Below are positions 1-11,934 of a DNA stretch of 64,000 nucleotides, one piece after another. Source of the DNA: Hippopus hippopus (taxonomy: Eukaryota > Mollusca > Bivalvia > Cardiida > Cardiidae); NCBI GenBank assembly GCA_946811185.2, contig OX328105.1, positions 37,698,974 through 37,762,973 of the forward strand. The letters are read 5' to 3'. The position numbers and the translations under genes are program-made. Positions within the stretch are counted from its first letter, which is position 1. Each line of letters opens with the position of its first letter. Below the pieces are notes generated by a model. That model was given only the letters and a program-made list of their open reading frames with translations, was not told the DNA's origin and did no database searches.

Positions 1-34
1 TGGGCTCATAAAATATATTTTTATTGTCTTTCAA

Positions 35-115
35 ACGGCTGAATCTTGAGGTACAATGGTCCTTGGACGTGCAGAAAATTTACCAAAGCAAAAAGTTTCT
101 GTCGATATGTCGGTC
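35..115 (+). repeat. B-family fragment
   Basis: CTGAATCTTGAGGTACAATG GTCCTTGGAC ... GCAAAAAGTTTC matches the middle of B elements. The rest is missing. Confidence 0.6.
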
Positions 116-472
116 AATAAACCTAAATACTTTAGGCTGAAATAAAGAATAGTTTTCAAAAAGACAACACGTATATAATTATTGCATTAGTATAACCGGT
201 TGTGAAATAGTCGCTATTTTAGAAATTCCGCTTTTTTTTAAACATGACCGTGGACCACATTCCAGAAATTTTTAAAAGGGATAATAAATGTCGTTGTAAG
301 ATGGCTATTTTCTTCATCCAGATTTAAGAAAAAAAAAAAAAATGTCATGCATTTTATTGTATGAGGTAGAAAAACAGATCCACGTTGGTATGTCCTATAT
401 TTAAGAATTCACTATGTACAGAAGATGTACATTTTTTTCTCAATCTCAGTTATCTACGAATATAATCAGTAA

Positions 473-940
473 CTTGTGCTCTGGCCAAAAGGGTTACAAT
501 GCATCTTCATAATGCACTATACAAAGTGTAGTGTCACATGGTACGGATCCAGTTTGTCTTATCCATTATCCCGCTAAAAATTCAAATGAAACATTCAAGC
601 CGACGGTAAAATCCAAGTTTTTCTATTTCAAAAGTATTTTTTTTTTTCTTTTTTTGAGAAAGATATTTCCTTATCGGACAGTGTAGATCGAAGATCAGGC
701 TGTACGTACTGCGCAGTCTGATCTTGATCTACACTGTCCGCAAAAGGTCAGTGAGTCGCGCTTAGCAACCTTAGGGTTAAGAAAGACTGAATCTTGATGT
801 AGAACAATCCTTTGACATGCAGGAAATTGTCCAATAGCAAAATGTTTCTATTCAGGTCAGCCTGCGCGGACTGCGCAGGCTGACCTAAATCGAAAAATTT
901 TGCAGATGCATTATACCATCTTTTCACAGAGCATGAATCT
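473..940 (+). repeat. B-family palindromic MITE, interrupted
   Basis: The B family is about 260 bp, with terminal inverted repeats TATGAGCCATGCTCTG and an internal palindrome CAGGTCAGCCTGCGCGGACT GCGCAGGCTGACCTG. This copy is split by the A element at 559-780. Confidence 0.8.
559..780 (-). repeat. A-family palindromic MITE, nested in a B element
   Basis: The A family is about 210 bp, with ends TTAACCCTTA(G/T) and a central hairpin GGACAGTGTAGATCAAGATC / AGACTGCACGTTCTGTGCAG. This copy interrupts a B-family element (473-558 and 781-940), showing that A was active after B. Confidence 0.85.
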
Positions 941-947
941 TTTATAT

Positions 948-1500
948 TTCATACTTTTCGGTAGTTTATCTAGAAATAATGGTTGATTATGGTTTGATAT
1001 TTCATGGTTACGACCAGTGAAAAATACCGATTATGTATTTTTTAACTCTTCAACTGAAGGCGGAAACAGTAGTTTCCGCGTACTAGTTACCTAGGTAAAC
1101 AGCGGGTGCCATGCAACCAGAGGGAAATATGGCGTAATTTACGCTACATTTCTCGTGCTTTACGTAATATTGTAATGCGTTGTTTTGTGAGGGGTACGCC
1201 ACAGGGAATTATCGAAAACAACTGTACTGGATTTTTGACGGAAGTCCCAACAAAAAAAAAGGGGGTTATAAGCATGAAATAAATAGAATATTTTTGTTTT
1301 TGTGAAAGATCGAAATTTATTTCATCTGATGAACATCGTTAGTAATAGTCAGTAATATTTTCACTCGTGGCTCCGCAACTCGTTAAAATATTACCGATGA
1401 TGCTCATTCGATGAAATTCGTGAAAATATTACCGATGATGCTCACTCGATGAAATAAATTTCGATCTTTCAACGAAAAAAACCCCAAATATCCTCTATAT
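948..1500 (+). repeat. N-family repeat, left copy of an inverted pair
   Basis: About 550 bp (TTTTCGGTAGTTTATC, TGATATTTCATGGTTACGAC, AACCAGAGGGAAATATG, AACAACTGTACTGGATTTT, then AGATCGAAATTTATTTCA) repeated in opposite orientation at 4075-4575. The inner part is a palindrome around GATGAACATCGTTAGTAA with the flank AAATTTCGATCTTTCA. Confidence 0.85.
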
Positions 1501-2660
1501 ATTTCAACAAAACAACTTACGTTGCCATGTCACAGAACGTGACTCAATTACTATGTTTGCAATAAAATATCATTAACTTATATGAAGGCCACTATATTTA
1601 CTTATATGCAAACAATAAAACAAATGTCAAATATCTTGATTATCCCTTTCCAAAACAGTACTTTGTTTTGATGACCCTGGGGAAAGATACTTGGAATAAA
1701 CAAGCTGGTAATCTAGATCTAAGATCTACCTGCACTTTCTTTACATTCTAATCTTGATCTATGCCGTCTGCAAAATTCCTGTTTTTGCTCATATCGCTGA
1801 AATGGTTAAAGCCCCATGAAAGTATTCAACGGTTGAAATTTTCGTTGAACTAAGAAAATAATCAAACATTTTTTTGTAGGATAAAACGATGGTACATAAA
1901 GAAGAATTGAAAAAAAAAATGTTTATTTTTTTTGTCAACGAAATTCTCTCGTTGTTGGAATGAAATAATCAAACTTAATAAGAGAAGCGGAATGTCTTAT
2001 TGGCAAATGATTTAGGCAGCGTTTTGTAAATTCATCGACAATTATTTCGTATCGAGATTAAGAACAAACAAACTGGTATTTGAGGCGATCGTAATTACAG
2101 AGTCAACAAAATCAAGCACGAATAAATCTGCCGTTAATTAAAGTCACAGAAGCTCAACTGCCATGCCTAGTAACTGAAGTCAGATAGCAACCCTACGTCA
2201 CCAAGATATCGGTGTGGCTAAAATTAAAAATCTTAACAAGGTTATACTTCGCTTTGAGATACTGCACAATTGTCTTATCAGTAAGGTGATAGCGCTTTGA
2301 AAATAAACACATTTTAAATAACTTCCAAACACATTTACTCCTTGATTGATTTTGCCAGTCGTTCATTAGAAGATATGCCCCCTTCATTAATATCTAAATC
2401 CTGTAAGATTTATTAAACATTTTTTTGGAGTCGTGCTGTTACTGTGGATTTCTTTGAGAGCCTTTATAAAGAGATAATCTATTTGTATAGAAAATATTCG
2501 TACAAGATTACAACCCGACATATGGGGTATTTTAACAGATCCCAATAAAACGACCTCTGTCATTGGCTCTTTTATATACAAAGCTGTATAAATCGCCTTT
2601 TTTGGATACTTCAATGCGATTTTATTTTTTGTTATGTTGATTTGAATCTTAACCCTTCCC
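1501..2660. other. Non-repetitive gene-free stretch
   Basis: No convincing exon. 1980-2230 is of high sequence complexity with homeodomain-like TTAATTA and GATTA motifs and could be conserved non-coding DNA. The remainder is AT-rich spacer. Confidence 0.4.
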
Positions 2661-2662
2661 GA

Positions 2663-2930
2663 TATGGGCTGCAACACGCGAAAAGGGGCATTCGGACATT
2701 TGCGTAGAGTGTCGTCTCGGATCAACCTGCGCAGTCCGCGCAGGCTAATCCGAAACGACACTTTCCGTTTTTATGTAGTTTTCTGTTTTGCACAAGTCTA
2801 CTGTAACACAAAATCTAATGTAGTCGTAAAGTGCCGTCTCGGATTAGCCTGCGCGGACTGTGCAGGCTGATCCGAGACGACACTTTACGCAAATGACCGA
2901 ATGCCCCTTTTCGCGTGTTGCGAACCATAT
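2663..2930 (+). repeat. C-family MITE with 24-bp terminal inverted repeats
   Basis: Ends CAACACGCGAAAAGGGGCAT (+TCGG) and its complement. Inside are two related palindromes (GTGTCGTCTCGGATCAACCT / GGATTAGCCTGCGCGGACTG). Related in core to B but with different ends. Confidence 0.85.
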
Positions 2931-2977
2931 GTAATCGCCTGTTTACCTCTATGTAGTCGTGGACCTTACCAGTTACA

Positions 2978-3240
2978 TATGAGCCATGCTTTAGCAAAAG
3001 GAGGTCCAGTGCATCTCCGTGATGCAATACAGCAAGGCATCAAATAATCATGGATTCCTATAATCCGTTTAGGCTAACAATTGGCTGAATCTATTGTAGC
3101 AAGGTTCTTTTCCATGCAGAAAATTTACAAACAGCAAAAAGTTTCGACCTGTGTCAACCTGCACGGACTGCGCAGGCTGACATAAGTCAATATTTTTTGC
3201 AGATGCATTAAGCCCCCCTCTCATTGGGCATGGCTCATAT
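2978..3240 (-). repeat. B-family MITE, full length
   Basis: ATGAGCCATGCTTTAGC at the left, GGGCATGGCTCATAT at the right, with internal TGTCAACCTGCACGGACTGC palindrome. Confidence 0.85.
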
Positions 3241-3449
3241 AGTTTACGTTCTGATCCCGAAACGAAATTTGCTGTAGCAAATCTCAGATTCCAATTGATT
3301 TTAGGTGAAGCATACGGATCCCGAAATTTTGATTGATCTTGTAGATAAATATTGGAAGAGTTTTTATTGGGCCTTTTTGTTGTTGAATTTGCTGCCGTTG
3401 AAAACAGGGGCTACTGTAAGTTGGTCCTCGTTTGCTTCAACCTATTCAA

Positions 3450-3720
3450 TAGTAATAATAATAATAATAATAATGATAATAATAATAATGATATAATGAT
3501 GAGGATGATGATAACAGTAAGCCGCAAAAGAGTACGTAAGTAAGGTAAGCAATAGAGTTAGCATGGAAATATGGATAAGAATAATTACCACCTTCACCAT
3601 CACCATCATCATTTATGTAGTAGTAGAAGTAGTAGTAGTAGAAGCAGTAGTAGTAGTAGTAGTAGTAGTAGAAGTAGTAATAGTAGTAGTAGAAGTAGTA
3701 ATAGTTATAGTAGCAGTAGG
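3450..3720. repeat. Trinucleotide repeats: (AAT)n, (ATC)n and (TAG)n
   Basis: AATAATAAT from 3452 to about 3490, CACCATCACCATCATCAT at 3594-3611, and TAG/TAGAAG triplets at 3615-3720. The reverse reading gives a tyrosine-rich pseudo-ORF. Confidence 0.95.
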
Positions 3721-3814
3721 ACGGTAATCGGTTCAACTTAGATTGAAATTAGAGGTTTAATCCTATGGCAGATACAAAATATATGAAAAAGAAATTTGTC
3801 CCGAAATGTCATGA

Positions 3815-4025
3815 GCACATGGTCATCGGAATCCATATTTACCAACCATTCTTAAGAATATTCTAAATCTTATTCTCCGAGATATTCTAAATCTGAAAGT
3901 AACACAACTTCTGATGGGCTAAAGATGGTTTAGCTAATCAGCAGTTGTTTTGCTCTAAAATGTAGAAAATTCTATAGAGAATAAGACTAAGAACGTTCTT
4001 TTGAATGGTTGGTGAATAAGGACCC
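3815..4025. repeat. I-family palindrome (TTCTTAAGAA ends)
   Basis: Ends CATTCTTAAGAATATTCT and AACGTTCTTTTGAATGG. The core is GTAACACAACTTCTGAT with a mirrored GTTGT. The family recurs at 7085-7275, 40105-40300, 42503-42712 and 63838-64000. Confidence 0.75.
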
Positions 4026-4074
4026 CGGATGTTTGGTTCTAGAGTTAGTATCAGACACTGGCGCCTGTATTTAA

Positions 4075-4575
4075 CTCTTCACCCATTGATGAATAGAGGA
4101 TATTTGGGGGTTTTTTCGGTGAAAGATCGAAATTTTAATCATCGAGTGAACATCGTCAGGAATATTTCTGATGAGGTTCATGAGATAAAATAAATTTCGA
4201 TCTTTCACCGAAAAATAAAATCTATTTGTTTCATGCATCTTACCCCTTTTCTGTTAAGACTTTCATCAAAATCCAGTACAGTTGTTTTCGGTAATTCCCC
4301 ATGGCGTACCTCCCTCACATAACAACGCATTAAAATATTACGTAAAGTGAAAGAAATGTAGAGTAAATGCTCGTAAATTACGTCATATTTCCCTCTGGTT
4401 GCATGGCACGTGCTGTTTACCTATAGGTAACTCATGCGCAGGAACTACACTTTTCGCCTTCAATTGAAAAGTTAGAAAATATGAAATCTGTATTTTTCAC
4501 TGGTCGTAACCATGAAATATCAAATCATAATCAACCATTATTTCTCGACAAACTACCGAAAAGCATGAAATAAAA
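4075..4575 (-). repeat. N-family repeat, right copy of an inverted pair
   Basis: Mirror copy of 948-1500 (AAAATCCAGTACAGTTGTTT, CCCTCTGGTTGCATGG, GTCGTAACCATGAAATATC, AAACTACCGAAAAGC). The pair encloses about 2.6 kb with microsatellites, a C element and a B element. Confidence 0.85.
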
Positions 4576-4775
4576 CTGTAGATTTCCCCATGTTGAAAGC
4601 ATTTTCGGCCACAAATTATTGGTCTCATAAATTGAGTTTTATTTTCGAAAGGTAGAAAAGATTATGGGAAAAGGAGAAATTGCTGGTTACTAGCATTTGT
4701 CCTTTTCCGACAACGTTTTAAAAAGCTTTCCTTCCGAAGGTCGTTAAAATGCAGGACTGTTTGGAAAAGACTTTA
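4575..4775. repeat. D-family palindrome
   Basis: The D family is about 200-230 bp with a core hairpin GGGAAAAGGAGAAAATGCTG GTTACCAGCATTTTCTCC and flanks resembling ACGACCCTGAAGAAGAAGGC. Here the core is GGGAAAAGGAGAAATTGC at about 4661. Confidence 0.75.
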
Positions 4776-5499
4776 AAAAAAATGGAAGACATTTTTTTCT
4801 GTTCGCCGATTTCCTGGCGTTACATTTTTTCATGGTTTCTCCAAAATGTGTTATTTCTTAATCAGTTAAGTGAACATAATGTAATGTTAGAGAGAGAGGC
4901 TGCCAAGCAAATAAATCTGCATTAACGGAGCAATAAACGAAATTAGCAGTATTAGAGCTGATCTCCGCTATTTGATTTCCCAATTAATCACGGTTTTCTC
5001 AATGCGCCAAGGGCCCTAATAGCACGAGACGAAGTCATCGGGATGGTATTGTCAAGCGCCAAACAAAATGACTTCAATTAATTAGGGGTAGTTTGCGAGC
5101 AAATATTTGTTAAATTCGTTCATTTTGGGCGATTGAAAAGGAGAGCGGTCTTGCACATTTGTTTCCGATTGATTTAATACTTGATGGTCGGGTGCCGGGA
5201 TAAAAACCCAACTTGGAGATTAATTATGGTCAAACGGGACCAGTAAATTTCTCAGATTGGTTTTTAGAACACATACTCTAGGGATTATTTCTTTAGCAGT
5301 TTCTGTTGCTGATTAACCTTTACCCCTCTGCATCAAAATAATCATTGAAACCAATTACTGAGTACAGTACGTTCATTTCTCAAAATGTGTCTGTGTGTAG
5401 GGCAAATTGAATCGTTCTTTTTTTTTTAATTACACATTAAATTTACAATATATATTTAATGTACATGTATATGTAGTAAAAGATTTCACCCTGTTCAAA
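4776..5499. promoter_or_regulatory. Gene-free block with conserved-non-coding look (4860-5330)
   Basis: About 470 bases of non-repetitive, moderately AT-rich sequence dense in homeodomain-type motifs (CAATTAATTAG, GATTAATTATGG, CCCAATTAATCACGG) with no open frame. This composition is usual for developmental enhancers. No database check was possible, so regulatory function is inference. Confidence 0.25.
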
Positions 5500-5660
5500 A
5501 TAGTCCCATGTTTTAAAGATTCTGAGAACAGCATTGTGGGACAAGGAGAAAACGCTGGTAACCATTCTCTCCATTTGAATTTCCCCCAAGTCTTTTCAAT
5601 GACAAACCCATTCATTTGAGCCTCATTTAATTTCTTGTCTGAAAGTGCTTTTAATATGGC
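5500..5660. repeat. D-family copy, diverged
   Basis: CATTGTGGGACAAGGAGAAA ACGCTGGTAACC then ATTTGAGCC and TTGTCTGAAAGTGCTTTTAA. The right half is best preserved. Confidence 0.6.
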
Positions 5661-5860
5661 CATGTCCAGATATCGTGTAGCAAAGAGTTTACAGTATTGT
5701 AGCGGACAGAACAGTGTTATACATCATTTCAAGAACCTGTCTTCCTTACCTTTCTTGTCTTCTTTGTACTATCATTTGATCATTTGCGCTTCGCTTCTGT
5801 CATCGCTTTCTGACTCTCGTTTTATGTCTTCGTATTATTTTACGTTCTGTCTATGCGTTA

Positions 5861-6119
5861 TATGAGCCATGCTCTGGCGAAAGGGGCCTCAATGCATCTC
5901 GGTGATTCATGATACCAAGCAAGTTATTACATAATTATGGATTTATAAAATCCATTTACTCTAACAACCTACTGAATCATGAGGTAGAGTTGTCCTTTGA
6001 CATGCCGAAAAATGACAAAGTAGCAAAAAGTTTTGTTTTGACCATATCAGCATGCGCCGACATGACTCAATACTTTGTGCAGATGCATTAGTTCCCTTTT
6101 CACAGAGCATGGCTCATAT
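5861..6119 (-). repeat. B-family MITE
   Basis: TATGAGCCATGCTCTGGCG at the left and CACAGAGCATGGCTCATATA at the right. The internal palindrome is eroded. Confidence 0.85.
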
Positions 6120-6298
6120 ATGTATTTTTTTCTAAAATAATGTTGAGTACGTTTTCTCTACGTAGATCTCTAGTTTTTTATTTCTAAATTCTTTTTTATT
6201 ACTTGTGTGTGCGTGGCTATAGATGAAATCTCCCAAGTTGTGTTACTTTACAATTGTTATGAATATATGCACATATGACAGTATTCATTCAAACATAT

Positions 6299-6562
6299 GT
6301 ATGAGACATGCTCTGTAAAAAAAAAGGCAGTCAAGTGCATCTGCAAAAATTTTCGACTCAAATCAGCCTGCGCGGGTTGCGCAGGCTCATTTGAGTCAAA
6401 ACTTTTTGCTATTGGTTTTGCACGCCAAAGGACCCTTGTACTTCATGATTCAGTCCGTTGTTATACAAAATGGATTTTATGGATCTATAATTATATGATG
6501 ACTTGCTTGGTATCGTGTCTCAAGGAGATGCATTAAGCCCTTTGCCAGTGTACGGCTCATAT
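6299..6562 (+). repeat. B-family MITE
   Basis: ATGAGACATGCTCTGTAA at the left, the palindrome TCAGCCTGCGCGGGTTGCGC in the middle, and GTGTACGGCTCATAT at the right. Opposite orientation to the copy at 5861. Confidence 0.85.
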
Positions 6563-7084
6563 TTTGACAAGACAATGTCCTACATGTATGTGTAAGTCTG
6601 AACATTGTTCATCACATAACTCTCCTTGTTTTCCATGTAAGACAGCCATTACGAATGTTCTTGTCTTACACACGTGTGAGATGCGAGATAAAAAATATAG
6701 TGCCGTATTTGGTCAACGCGCTGTAATTGTAGGTCTCATTTCTAAAACATTGCCGACCAAGATTCCTGTGTGAAACTGATTGTCAAAACTGAGTTTTGTC
6801 TATGACGTACAAACCTGTCAATGAAACAAATAGGCTTTATGTAAATTTCAGTACACATGCACATGAAGGCCTATGTTTGAAGCGCCTTGAACTATGATTA
6901 TTGAGATACATTTATGTGATAAAAAGAATCTGACATTCGTTGGCTTTTGAGGCAAACTTGAGCCAAAGGCTCGCATAAAAACATTTTTTGTAGACTCTTT
7001 TAATTAAATTTTATCTCAAACACCAACTTATGCTAGATCCTATATACCTGTTGTGTTTTGTTCTGTTTTCGTAAACTGTCTTCG
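6563..7084. other. Gene-free stretch
   Basis: No supported gene or repeat family. A short inverted pair (GTGTAAG / CTTACAC near 6588 and 6665) is visible. Confidence 0.3.
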
Positions 7085-7275
7085 CTGTAATCATCAGGGC
7101 ATGTATTCACCATCTATTCTTAATATCATTCATATTGGCTAAGAATTTTATAAATTTCAGAGTAAAGTAATATCTGAATGGCAAAACCAAATGTTTTATC
7201 CAATCAGAAATTGCGTCCTTTTCTAAATCTATAATAAGAATAAGAATACAGTTAAGAATGATTGTTTAGTGCCGA
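7085..7275. repeat. I-family palindrome, diverged
   Basis: CATCTATTCTTAATATCATTC ... CCAAATGTTTTATCCAATCAG ... AGAATACAGTTAAGAATG, matching the I-family layout. Confidence 0.5.
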
Positions 7276-8454
7276 CCCAGAAGTTGTGATTAGTGTGATA
7301 TGTGGTAGCTCATCAGTGGTTCATGCCAATTATTTTACAAATATTTACTAGTTTCACAGGGTTCATCAGTGCTATTACTGAAGGATATTCCCTAAGGATA
7401 ATCGCCAGCAGGATTCGAGACAAAAACTGACTTCTGGATTACAGTTTGAACAGCTTAAACTCTGAGGCGCCTAACATTTTAATTCAACGGATGACAGTAA
7501 AGAAATGTCATGGTTTGCTACGTAACTGACAGTTTGCTCAATAAACCAGAACCATTTTAAACGAGATAACTGTTGATTGAGATATTATTTTCTTTATAAT
7601 AATCTTGTTTTCTCTGGCAATACTGGATATTTTGGATCTTCGACAAAATTGCAAGACGTTTATAAAGGGGTGTATAGATCTACAGATGGTATTGTGATAA
7701 TGTATCATGCCTATTCAATGATTATCAAGTACACATAGGGTCCCAGAACATGTTGCCAGTGTGGACTTAATTGTACCGGTCGCGTTTGTAAAGATTACAA
7801 GAAATCGCAATGATGTGTTAATTCCGAGAGGTTCATCGAACTTGATAAACCAGCAACTTCAATCGCAAGGGTTAAGTCCGTTCACATACCCGTGAATAGA
7901 ATAATATCACGCGTTATCGCGCGAGATCGCGATATTGATAAGGATTTCAATACAGTCAATCTGTGCTAGTGGGTGCATTATAATCACAGGTGTAGCAATT
8001 GACACGAATTTTAGATCTTGTTTACCCTTGATGGTCCGAGACCAACTGTTGTGTTGTAATAATTGTCAAGATTTGTAAGTCTTGTTAATCCGTCAAGACA
8101 GAAAATGTAGACTTTGCGTTTGCAAATCTCGAGAATCTATGTAACACCCGAAATTAGCCAAAACAAGCGTTGTTTCGCATGTGTAGGGGCGTAACTGCCT
8201 GTGTGCACAAACGCAATTACATGCACTTTGGGAAAAAAATCGTCACCAGAGACTATAGCGCTTATACCATCTATTAAAAAAAAATCGGGGGGGGGGGGCC
8301 CTCCAGACCCTCCTGGGATTTCGCCTCCCGGATAATATCTTTGGTATTTCTTTTCCGTACATTTTATTTTGGGCCAGCTACACCCCTGGTGTGTATGATC
8401 TTTTTAGTCACAAAAAACTCGGTATCGTGTGTGTAAATTCAATAAATGAAACTT
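7276..8454. other. Gene-free block, part of it conserved-looking
   Basis: Around 7740-8030 the sequence is complex and non-repetitive, with a CG-rich palindromic patch (ATCACGCGTTATCGCGCGAG then ATCGCGATAT). No exon is recognised. A 12-G run lies at 8287. Confidence 0.3.
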
Positions 8455-8477
8455 GATCTCTCTCTTTCTCTCTCTCA

Positions 8478-8516
<39 letters not shown>
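8455..8516. repeat. (TC)n-(GA)n mirror/inverted dinucleotide tract
   Basis: About 20 bases of CT repeats followed by TCGA and about 30 bases of GA repeats, so the tract can form a perfect hairpin as well as triplex structures. Confidence 0.95.
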
Positions 8517-8520
<4 letters not shown>

Positions 8521-8984
8521 ATGTCTGAGAGAAAGATCCATAAACTGATATACATGTATACGATACTGAAATTTTAGTGACTAATGAGAAACATACACAA
8601 AAGCAATATATAAAAGTTGATTTCATTGCTCAGATACATTAAGTTTTGATTTACTGCAAAGTACAGATGTATTAAGAATCATTTATTTACGGTGTAATAT
8701 TTTTTTTTTTTCATTTCATAACTGTCATTTAGTGCCCTGAACTGACTTTAAAGTAAACCTGACTTCAAGCTTTAAAAACCATACTTTATGAGTAGGTACC
8801 GTATGGATGCAGAGACTATAAAAAAAAAAAAAATGCCATGCTAGCCATCTTGTTTTAAAGATAACATCATTACAGCTGGAGAGAAAAAACGTTGCTACAA
8901 CATGAAAGTGTGTAGAATGGCTTATCTGTGTAAACACAGATAAATTATTCACATATATAATGTAAGGAATAGAAAAACACTAGG

Positions 8985-9215
8985 CATTTGTTCTCATTTA
9001 ACAAGGGGAACCACAACAGCGACTACTTTTAAGGCTTCCAAAACATGAAATGCATTTTCTATCCGTTGTAATGCAATCGTGCAGACATCGGGGGCAACAT
9101 TTGGCATGAAGATACAAGAATGATATAGTTTCATAAAATAAGGATGAAATGGATTTAAAACTGGCTGAAAACTGCCTGAAAACGTAGTATAGATTATCTT
9201 TAAAAACGAGTATAG
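8985..9215 (-). repeat. H-family interspersed repeat
   Basis: Uninterrupted copy in reverse orientation: ATGAAATGCATTTTCTATCC, ACAAGAATGATATAGTTTCA and the terminal agtatagatgtat. It shows what the interrupted copy at 34880-36310 looked like before insertion. Confidence 0.65.
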
Positions 9216-9339
9216 ATGTATACTTGTAGATAAATATGTTGCTTTGCCACTACAGAAGACAGGTGCTTCGTGTTGGACAAGCTTCACCCTCTATAACGTA
9301 ATACAGACATTTAGGTGTCCAACTGTACTAACTGCCGTG

Positions 9340-9640
9340 GCACCACACAGAGTCTGTGTCTGTATATTTCACATATTTCTAAACTTGAATGGAAAAAGCA
9401 GTTACATGTGCTTTTATCGTGTTCTGCGATGATTCATCTTCCATCTGGTACATCGAATGGAACAAATTAGTTTAAACATTATCTATTTGTAATAATAAAT
9501 AAATAATAACAAATTGATTACCATCAAGGGCAAAATAAAGGTCGAAACTTTGGGAGCTGACAAGTTTTTCTCCTTTCACTCTGAGGTGGAAATTTCAATG
9601 TTTCAGTGAATATATTGAACGAACCTGATTAGTCGATAAA
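9340..9640. repeat. Old interspersed repeat shared with 18420-18660
   Basis: Both places share CACATATTT(C/T)..AA.TT.AA, TCTGCG..., ATCTTCCATCTGGT and the later GTGAATATAT.GAACGAA.CTGATT. Strongly diverged, no coding potential. Confidence 0.45.
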
Positions 9641-9699
9641 ATTTGATGCTAAAAATAGATTTTACCAATCAAAATCGTCTACAACATCTTTGACAATAT

Positions 9700-9838
9700 G
9701 ATAGGCATAGAGAATACGTATACATAGTGTTGTCGTACATCAAAAATATCATTGTATCCATGGCGATACAATTATCAATTCTAACAACCGAGTTAGATAT
9801 TTTTTATATACGACAACATTATGCTCGTATTCTATTTA
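9700..9838. repeat. Imperfect long inverted repeat
   Basis: GAGAATACGTATACATAGTG TTGTCGTA at the left faces TACGACAACATTATGCTCGT ATTCT at the right, about 60 bases apart. Confidence 0.6.
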
Positions 9839-9849
9839 TCTTTTAACGT

Positions 9850-11930
9850 CTTATGTGTTGGTATTTTTTTTTTCACGTGCCTGACAAATACAAGTCAAAA
9901 GTTTATTCCTATCGGAACTCCCATTTTAAAACTACCCCCATTTAGTTCTTTATGGTAGTTTTTAAACGTCCTAAAATTGCGATTGAGATTTCAGTGGATT
10001 ATTCTATTGCAGAGCACACGTAAACAGGCATTTAAATGGAATTACGTAGGCAAATCATCGGAAATTAGAGCACTAGCTGTGACATCATTCTTTTTTTCGC
10101 AGGCTATCTGCATTAAGCGTTACCATATTTGGTATATGGCCGCGGAGTCACTGGAAGATACTGTTTATAAATACCCGTGGTATATAAAAAATCTACTAAT
10201 GTCCGTGTTATATCAAAAATAAATATCCCATAGGTGTAATTGCATGGATATCCGGTTAGTTGAAAGATAAGATAAATTACCGTAGGACACGATAAAAGTA
10301 GCAACATTTTCAATCTTGGTTTAGAAAAGTATGAGGAATACTGAAAAATTATACAGGGTCATAAAGGGTAGGTAATACAGTCAGACAGTTTGTCTTATTC
10401 TTTAGGTTGATATTAGTTTGTCAAAACCCAAGTGCCCTGGCTCCGGAGGCCATGTTTACGATTGTCTTAAAAATTGCCAGTTCTAATTCTGTCCCGGCCA
10501 ATCATATGGCTAGTTTTGGATTTTTGAAATAGGTTTGAATGCGGTTTCGCTTGTAGATATGACATCAAAACGATTGTTTGGTTCAACAACAGTAGTATGC
10601 AGATTGCTAAAATGTTTTTACGACCTTTAAACACATTTTGTTTTAAAACTTGACCTAAATGATATTTATAGAAGACCAACTGAAATGTTTTTTCCTTATG
10701 ATAAATTATCATAATTTGTTATCTTTGCCGTACAAAGCGAAACTTGTGTCTTGACACTAAGCCAATCAAACCTCGATATGTTCTTCATTAACGAGCGGAA
10801 CATGTCAAATGAGCTCAGGTAATGGAGAATTATCGCTAAATAAAGAGATACTAAATATAATTATTGACTGGTTGTGAACTTTCGTCCCATTTCTTTCTGT
10901 CTTGTGGTGCGATATCATATGGTGCTTCATCGGTTTGTTTGACTTGGGATTCGTTTGTAATCATGTTGGATGCTTAACGTGATTTCAATCCCGGGGGATC
11001 GCTTGTTAAAATCTAATCTAACTCGAACTATCACATGTAATACGCAGTTTTTGTTTTAGCTCTTTACCAGACCACAAAAGTTTAGAGATGTCCAACTTGA
11101 AAGCATTTGCAGATGACATATTGTGTGTAGCTTAAATAATGAGGGCCGTCCTTGAAGAACACATTTTAGGAAAGTAAAAAATAGAAAATACTGCAAGTAG
11201 GGGTACACTTTCTTTGACACGTTTGCTTTATTCATATTTAGATTTAATGTCAAGTAATTATTTGTAAGTTTCCTTGGAACAATATTTATTGCGAACGTTT
11301 CCTTCTGTCAAATCAATCAGTTTGCTCAATTCACAAGTGAATGAAGCTTTAGCATTTAGGTATCAATTATAGTGTTATCTTTATAATCGTTTACCGTGAT
11401 CCGAAACACCATACTTGACCGCCATACTAATCCAATAGAGTTATCTCCCTTTGAGTGTATATTTGGGTAGAAAATGAACAGGTCTCACGTGACAGCCCGA
11501 TATTATCACGTTAGATAGGGTACCCGTAATGACGAAAGATTAACGAACCTATTACGAAAGTGAAAAACAAAAACCTGAAAATACTTGTTAGGCGCTTGTT
11601 AACGCAATGAAATGTGCCTCTCTGTGTGTAAAGACAGTTGCATATACACTTCGTATATAGTCATTGACTTTTCCTTACGTGCCTTCCCGGTAGTAGCTCT
11701 AAACGCGCCTTTAACTTGAAAAGTTCCACTAATGGAAATAAGATTTCATTAAGTTAACCCATTTTTTGAGATTTGAAAAAAAGTAGTGCATTCGAACTGA
11801 TGGTAAATAGCACCCAGTAGAATAATCAGACATGCTCCAGTTTGTAATGCTTGTTTCCGGCTTTTAATATGAAGTAACTTGGCCCAGTCACACAGCCAGA
11901 TAATGTTGTCGGGTACATTTTTATTTAACC
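9850..11930. other. Two kilobases without a supported gene
   Basis: Mostly unique AT-rich sequence. 10740-10990 is complex with motifs such as GATTTCAATCCCGGGGGATC and could be conserved non-coding. Nothing with splice signals and a family match was found on either strand. Confidence 0.3.
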
Positions 11931-11934
11931 CTTA

